From: Planctomycetota bacterium
GTDB lineage: Bacteria > Planctomycetota > Planctomycetia > Pirellulales > Pirellulaceae
DNA length: 12,873 bases
Assembly: GCA_024274855.1 (NCBI GenBank)
Contig: JAJSAJ010000312.1
Span: 1 to 12,873, forward strand
Direction of reading: 5' to 3'
Shown piece after piece: positions 6,403 through 12,873 of the stretch. The translations under genes were made by a program, and so were the position numbers. The notes under the pieces were generated by a model. It was not told where the DNA came from. It did no database searches and worked only from the letters and a program-made list of their open reading frames with translations. Each line of letters starts with the position of its first letter. The first letter of the stretch is position 1.

Positions 6403-7013
6403 ATGAAAAAACTACGAGATACCAGCGCCAGTTTGTTGAGCGGATTGCGGAGAGTCGACCAGCAAACTCGATATGAATCATGCTGGGAACGATTTGTCGA
6501 CCGCTACACACCGGAGATCTATGGTTGGTGTCGGCGGAGCGGGCTGGGGCACCATCAAACCGAAGAAGTGACCCAGCGGCTGATGGTTCGCCTGGTCGAA
6601 ACACTCAAGACCTACCAATACGATCCTTCCCGGAGTTTTCGTTCCTGGCTGTTCGTATGCACTCGAAATGTGATCTACCGTTATTGGGAAGGGGAAGCTC
6701 GCCGCAAAGCCGAACGCTTGTCGAACAAGCACCAGTTGCCCCAGCAGCAATCGTTGATCGAGCTGCTCGAACTGCAATTCGATCGCGAATTCGAAATCGA
6801 GGCTCGTCGGCGGGTTGAGGCTCAAGTTGGCGAGCGAGATTGGCGGATCTTCCTGTTGTTGACCGAAACGCCTGCCAGTCCCGCGACCGTGGCTATGGAA
6901 AAGGGCTTAACGGTCGACAATATTTACCAGATCAAGTCTCGAATTGTTGCGGCGTTGGCAAGGGAAGTCGATCGACTACAACAAACGGGAATCGAGCCCG
7001 ACGAGGTGGACGG

Positions 7014-7017
<4 letters not shown>
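6403..7017 (+). CDS. ECF-type RNA polymerase sigma factor (planctomycete kinase-linked group)
   Basis: The 204-residue protein has the length and order of an ECF factor. Region 2 is SCWERFVDRYTPEIYGWCRR, then EEVTQRLMVRLVETL, then FRSWLFVCTRNVIYRYW, containing the core-binding and -10-recognition helices. A charged linker follows, then region 4 (DWRIFLLLTETPASPATVAM and EKGLTVDNIYQIKSRIVAAL), the -35-recognising helix-turn-helix. The DTSASLL opening and 'YDPSRSFRSWL' are characteristic of planctomycete ECF factors encoded beside Ser/Thr kinases. ATG 6403 is preferred: it lies after the predicted promoter and starts at the conserved N-terminus, whereas ATG 6346 falls between the -35 and -10 boxes. 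The stop overlaps the kinase start (ATGA, 7014-7017), implying coupled translation. No anti-sigma factor is seen; the kinase may take that control role (inference). Confidence 0.9.
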
Positions 7018-11096
<4,079 letters not shown>

Positions 11097-11110
11097 CCGG
11101 ATATGGAACA

Positions 11111-11299
11111 ATGAAACGACTGACCGATCGAAGCGCCACCTTCCAGAAGAGACTACGCATTCGGGCCTTTGGTACCATTGACAACCGGTCTCTTCATGAA
11201 AAGACGTTGAAGATGGCGGTCCTCATCTGCGGAATCGTTTTCATGTCCGGGAGGTTGTATCCCGCCGCTGCGCAGGATGGAAGCGACATTCACGGCTGA
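11111..11299 (+). CDS. Small 62-residue protein with signal-peptide-like segment, possibly truncated
   Basis: ATG 11111 lies 14 bases after the kinase stop, on the same strand. The product has a long basic N-region, then MAVLICGIVFMSGRLYPAAA followed by QDGSDIHG and a stop. The hydrophobic stretch ending in AAA-Q looks like an export signal with a cleavage site, leaving only about eight mature residues. The frame after the TGA (11297-11299) stays open for 41 more codons from an immediately adjacent ATG (11300) without a recognisable domain. It may be the stub of a once larger secreted protein or a genuine tiny exported peptide of the operon. No family is recognised. Confidence 0.5.
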   Translation: MKRLTDRSATFQKRLRIRAFGTIDNRSLHEKTLKMAVLICGIVFMSGRLYPAAAQDGSDIHG

Positions 11300-11525
11300 A
11301 TGTTGGTCGCGGCGGGGAGAGGGGCTATTGCGGCCTGGCCCGAAGGTTCGGCCGAAGCAGTGCTGCTGACGTTCCCGTTCAATCGCTCAGCGGCAAGGAT
11401 CAGCGATATTTGCATCTGCGGATAGAAGGACGGGCCGCAGAACCTATCGGGTGTTTGGTGCACTTTAGCCTGTTCAGTTCTTTCTCCGCCGCGTCTCGCG
11501 CCAGTTTTGCAGCAGATCCTCGTTC
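11300..11525. other. Gene-poor gap after the kinase operon
   Basis: Apart from a 41-codon frame directly abutting the small peptide (11300-11425), nothing here has coding signs. A short imperfect palindrome (ggcccgaaggttcggcc, 11337-11353) lacks a T-run and is not called as a terminator. Confidence 0.4.
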
Positions 11526-11554
11526 TTGTTGCCCATAGCTCGTTAGGGTATACT
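11526..11554 (+). promoter_or_regulatory. Sigma-70-type promoter for the DUF4058 gene
   Basis: TTGTTG (11526-11531), a 17-base spacer and TATACT (11549-11554) make a good -35/-10 pair about 35 bases before ATG 11589. A ribosome binding site AGGAG (11576-11580) follows, 8 bases before the ATG. Confidence 0.6.
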
Positions 11555-11588
11555 TGCAGGTAAACGACTCCGCATAGGAGAAGAATCT

Positions 11589-12344
11589 ATGCCGATGCAC
11601 GATTGGACCAAGGTGGAGCCGGGGATCTTTCATGCGTTTCATCACCGTTGGATTTCTGCCCTCAGTGATGTACTCAACGGAGGAGCGCTGCCTGCAGATT
11701 ACTACGCGTTGCCCGAGCAGGTTGCCGCGGGTTTCGGGCCCGACGTGCTGACCCTTCAGGAACCACCTCTCGACAACAGCCCCGCAGCGGACGGCGCTGG
11801 CGGCGCGACCACAGCGACTAGACTTCAAACCCGTCCGCGAACACGCTTTACCGCCGAGACGGATGCCGAGTTTTACCGCCGGAAGAAAAGTTCAGTTGTC
11901 GTGCGGCATGTAAGCGGCGATCGCATCGTCGCCATGATCGAAATCGTGTCTCCAGGCAACAAGTCTAACCGGCACGCTTTCCGCGCGTTCGTAGACAAGG
12001 CATGTGAACTGCTCGAACACCGCATCCATTTGTTGATCGCCGATCCGTTTCCACCTGGAATTCGCGACCCCTGTGGCGTTCATGCCGCCATCTGGGAGCA
12101 GATCCAGGACAATCCCTTCCAGCCTCCCGCCGATGAGCCGTTGACTTTGGTTGCCTACGAGTGCGATCTCACGACCCGGGCCTACATCGAGACCGTGGCG
12201 GTCGGCCAAGTTCTGCCGGACATGCCCCTGTTTCTGGAGCCTAACGGGTGCATCATGGTACCGCTGGAGGCGACGTACGAGACGGCGTTTGCCGTCATGC
12301 CCAGAAGGTGGCGGACGATACTCGCACCTTCCTCGCGAACATGA
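11589..12344 (+). CDS. DUF4058 family protein
   Basis: The opening MPMHDWTKVEPGIFHAFHHR-W is the hallmark of DUF4058, a family of about 250 residues with no known function, common in planctomycetes, cyanobacteria and their relatives. Other family traits are the central VSPGNKS (IEIVSPGNKSNRHAF, about 117-131), a region with a conserved acidic/aromatic pattern (HLLIADPFPPG), and the C-terminal LPDMPLFLEPNG with VPLEATYETAF and RRWR. The 251-residue length is full for the family, and promoter plus ribosome binding site sit at the right distance. It looks intact. A link to nuclease-type folds is sometimes suggested for such VSPxNK proteins, but nothing here proves a function. The next gene starts 6 bases after its stop. 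Confidence 0.9.
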   Translation: MPMHDWTKVEPGIFHAFHHRWISALSDVLNGGALPADYYALPEQVAAGFGPDVLTLQEPPLDNSPAADGAGGATTATRLQTRPRTRFTAETDAEFYRRKKSSVVVRHVSGDRIVAMIEIVSPGNKSNRHAFRAFVDKACELLEHRIHLLIADPFPPGIRDPCGVHAAIWEQIQDNPFQPPADEPLTLVAYECDLTTRAYIETVAVGQVLPDMPLFLEPNGCIMVPLEATYETAFAVMPRRWRTILAPSSRT

Positions 12345-12350
12345 ATCCGA

Positions 12351-12873
12351 ATGGGCGAAACCACGTCGCCGCTCAGCAAGCAGATCGAGAAGTGTCTATT
12401 GGATCTGTCCCGTTTAATGTCGCCACGATGGGTCGGAACGGTGCCGAGCATTGCGGGGCCACCTGCGACGTCGAAACCGGAGTTGATCCCGATGTCTCGT
12501 CCCGCGCAACTGGCGTGGCAGGAAGCGGAACTGGGAATGCTGATCTGCTACGAGCTGCACACCTTCAACTTGGATCGCTATAGACAGGGCAGAGCCAGGG
12601 TGGCGCCGATCCAGGACGTCAACCAGTTCAACCCGAAAGAACTGAATACCGATCAGTGGATCCGGGCCGTCAAGGCCGCCGGGGGGCGCTTTGCCATCTT
12701 AACCGCATCGCACGAATCGGGGTTTCGGCTATGGCAATCGGACGTGAATCCGTATTGCCTGAAGGCGGTTCGGTGGGGCGACGGCAGCCGAGACATCGTC
12801 GCCGAGTTCGTCGCGTCCTGTCGCAAGTACGGGATCGAGCCGGGGATCTACCTGGGCACTCGTTGGAACGCGC
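12351..12873 (+). CDS. GH29 alpha-L-fucosidase-like protein, 3'-partial
   Basis: The frame is open from ATG 12351 to the window end (174 codons). The family core begins at about residue 50: RPAQLAWQEAELGMLICYEL, then FNPKELNTDQWIRAVKAAGG, then FAILTASHESGFRLWQS, and later RDIVAEFVASCRKYGIEPGI-YLG. This is the N-terminal half of the (beta/alpha)8 domain of GH29 fucosidases, which remove alpha-L-fucose from glycans. The nucleophile Asp would lie beyond the window. In place of the usual KHHDGF the protein has SHESGF, as in divergent GH29-like members. The start is uncertain: ATG 12351, 12417 and 12492 are all in frame, and the residues before the core do not form a clear signal peptide. The six-base spacing to DUF4058 suggests co-transcription. 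Confidence 0.8.
   Translation, partial: MGETTSPLSKQIEKCLLDLSRLMSPRWVGTVPSIAGPPATSKPELIPMSRPAQLAWQEAELGMLICYELHTFNLDRYRQGRARVAPIQDVNQFNPKELNTDQWIRAVKAAGGRFAILTASHESGFRLWQSDVNPYCLKAVRWGDGSRDIVAEFVASCRKYGIEPGIYLGTRWNA

Overview
The window looks like a chromosomal stretch from a Planctomycetota bacterium, probably Pirellulaceae-like. The evidence is the gene types: an ECF sigma factor overlapping a giant membrane Ser/Thr kinase with a sulfatase-modifying-factor (FGE-like) C-terminus, a DUF4058 protein, a degenerate PEP-CTERM tail, GYF_2-type domains, secreted sugar hydrolases, and short GGGGTCTGAC-type hairpin repeats. No tRNA, rRNA, CRISPR array or intact transposase gene was seen.

Layout. Positions 1-594 hold the 3' part of a PfkB-family (HldE/RfaE-like) sugar kinase. 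It is interrupted by a non-coding element of about 137 bp with long terminal inverted repeats and a 7-8 bp target duplication. Positions 666-2081 (minus) hold an AT-rich secreted glycosidase of clan GH-A type. Positions 2082-3781 are an eroded zone. It has no intact gene, a 135-bp MITE (2667-2801), a remnant of an excisionase-type antitoxin (minus) and the 3' fragment of a HAF-repeat/PEP-CTERM exported protein.

Positions 3782-6084 carry two tandem genes that I read as paralogues in architecture: a PH-like N-terminal domain followed by a GYF_2-like domain. Each is interrupted by an apparent -1 frame change at or beside a homopolymer (G8 at 4645-4652, C5 at 5813-5817). Reading across these joins a GYF-like domain to the first protein and a C-terminal transmembrane helix to the second. 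A second copy of the 135-bp MITE (6108-6242), with a perfect 8-bp target duplication, separates this pair from the next unit.

Positions 6403-11299 look like an operon: ECF sigma factor, a 1360-residue kinase/repeat/FGE-like membrane receptor (ATGA overlap), and a 62-residue signal-peptide-like protein. A good sigma-70-type promoter (6335-6363) precedes it. After a gene-poor gap come a second promoter and a DUF4058 gene (11589-12344), then the start of a GH29 alpha-L-fucosidase-like gene that runs off the window.

How the parts may work together (inference): kinase and sigma factor form a planctomycete-type signalling pair, and the PH-GYF membrane/adaptor proteins next to them are candidate partners. 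The strongest direct observations are the three short mobile elements with target duplications and the two homopolymer-associated frame breaks.
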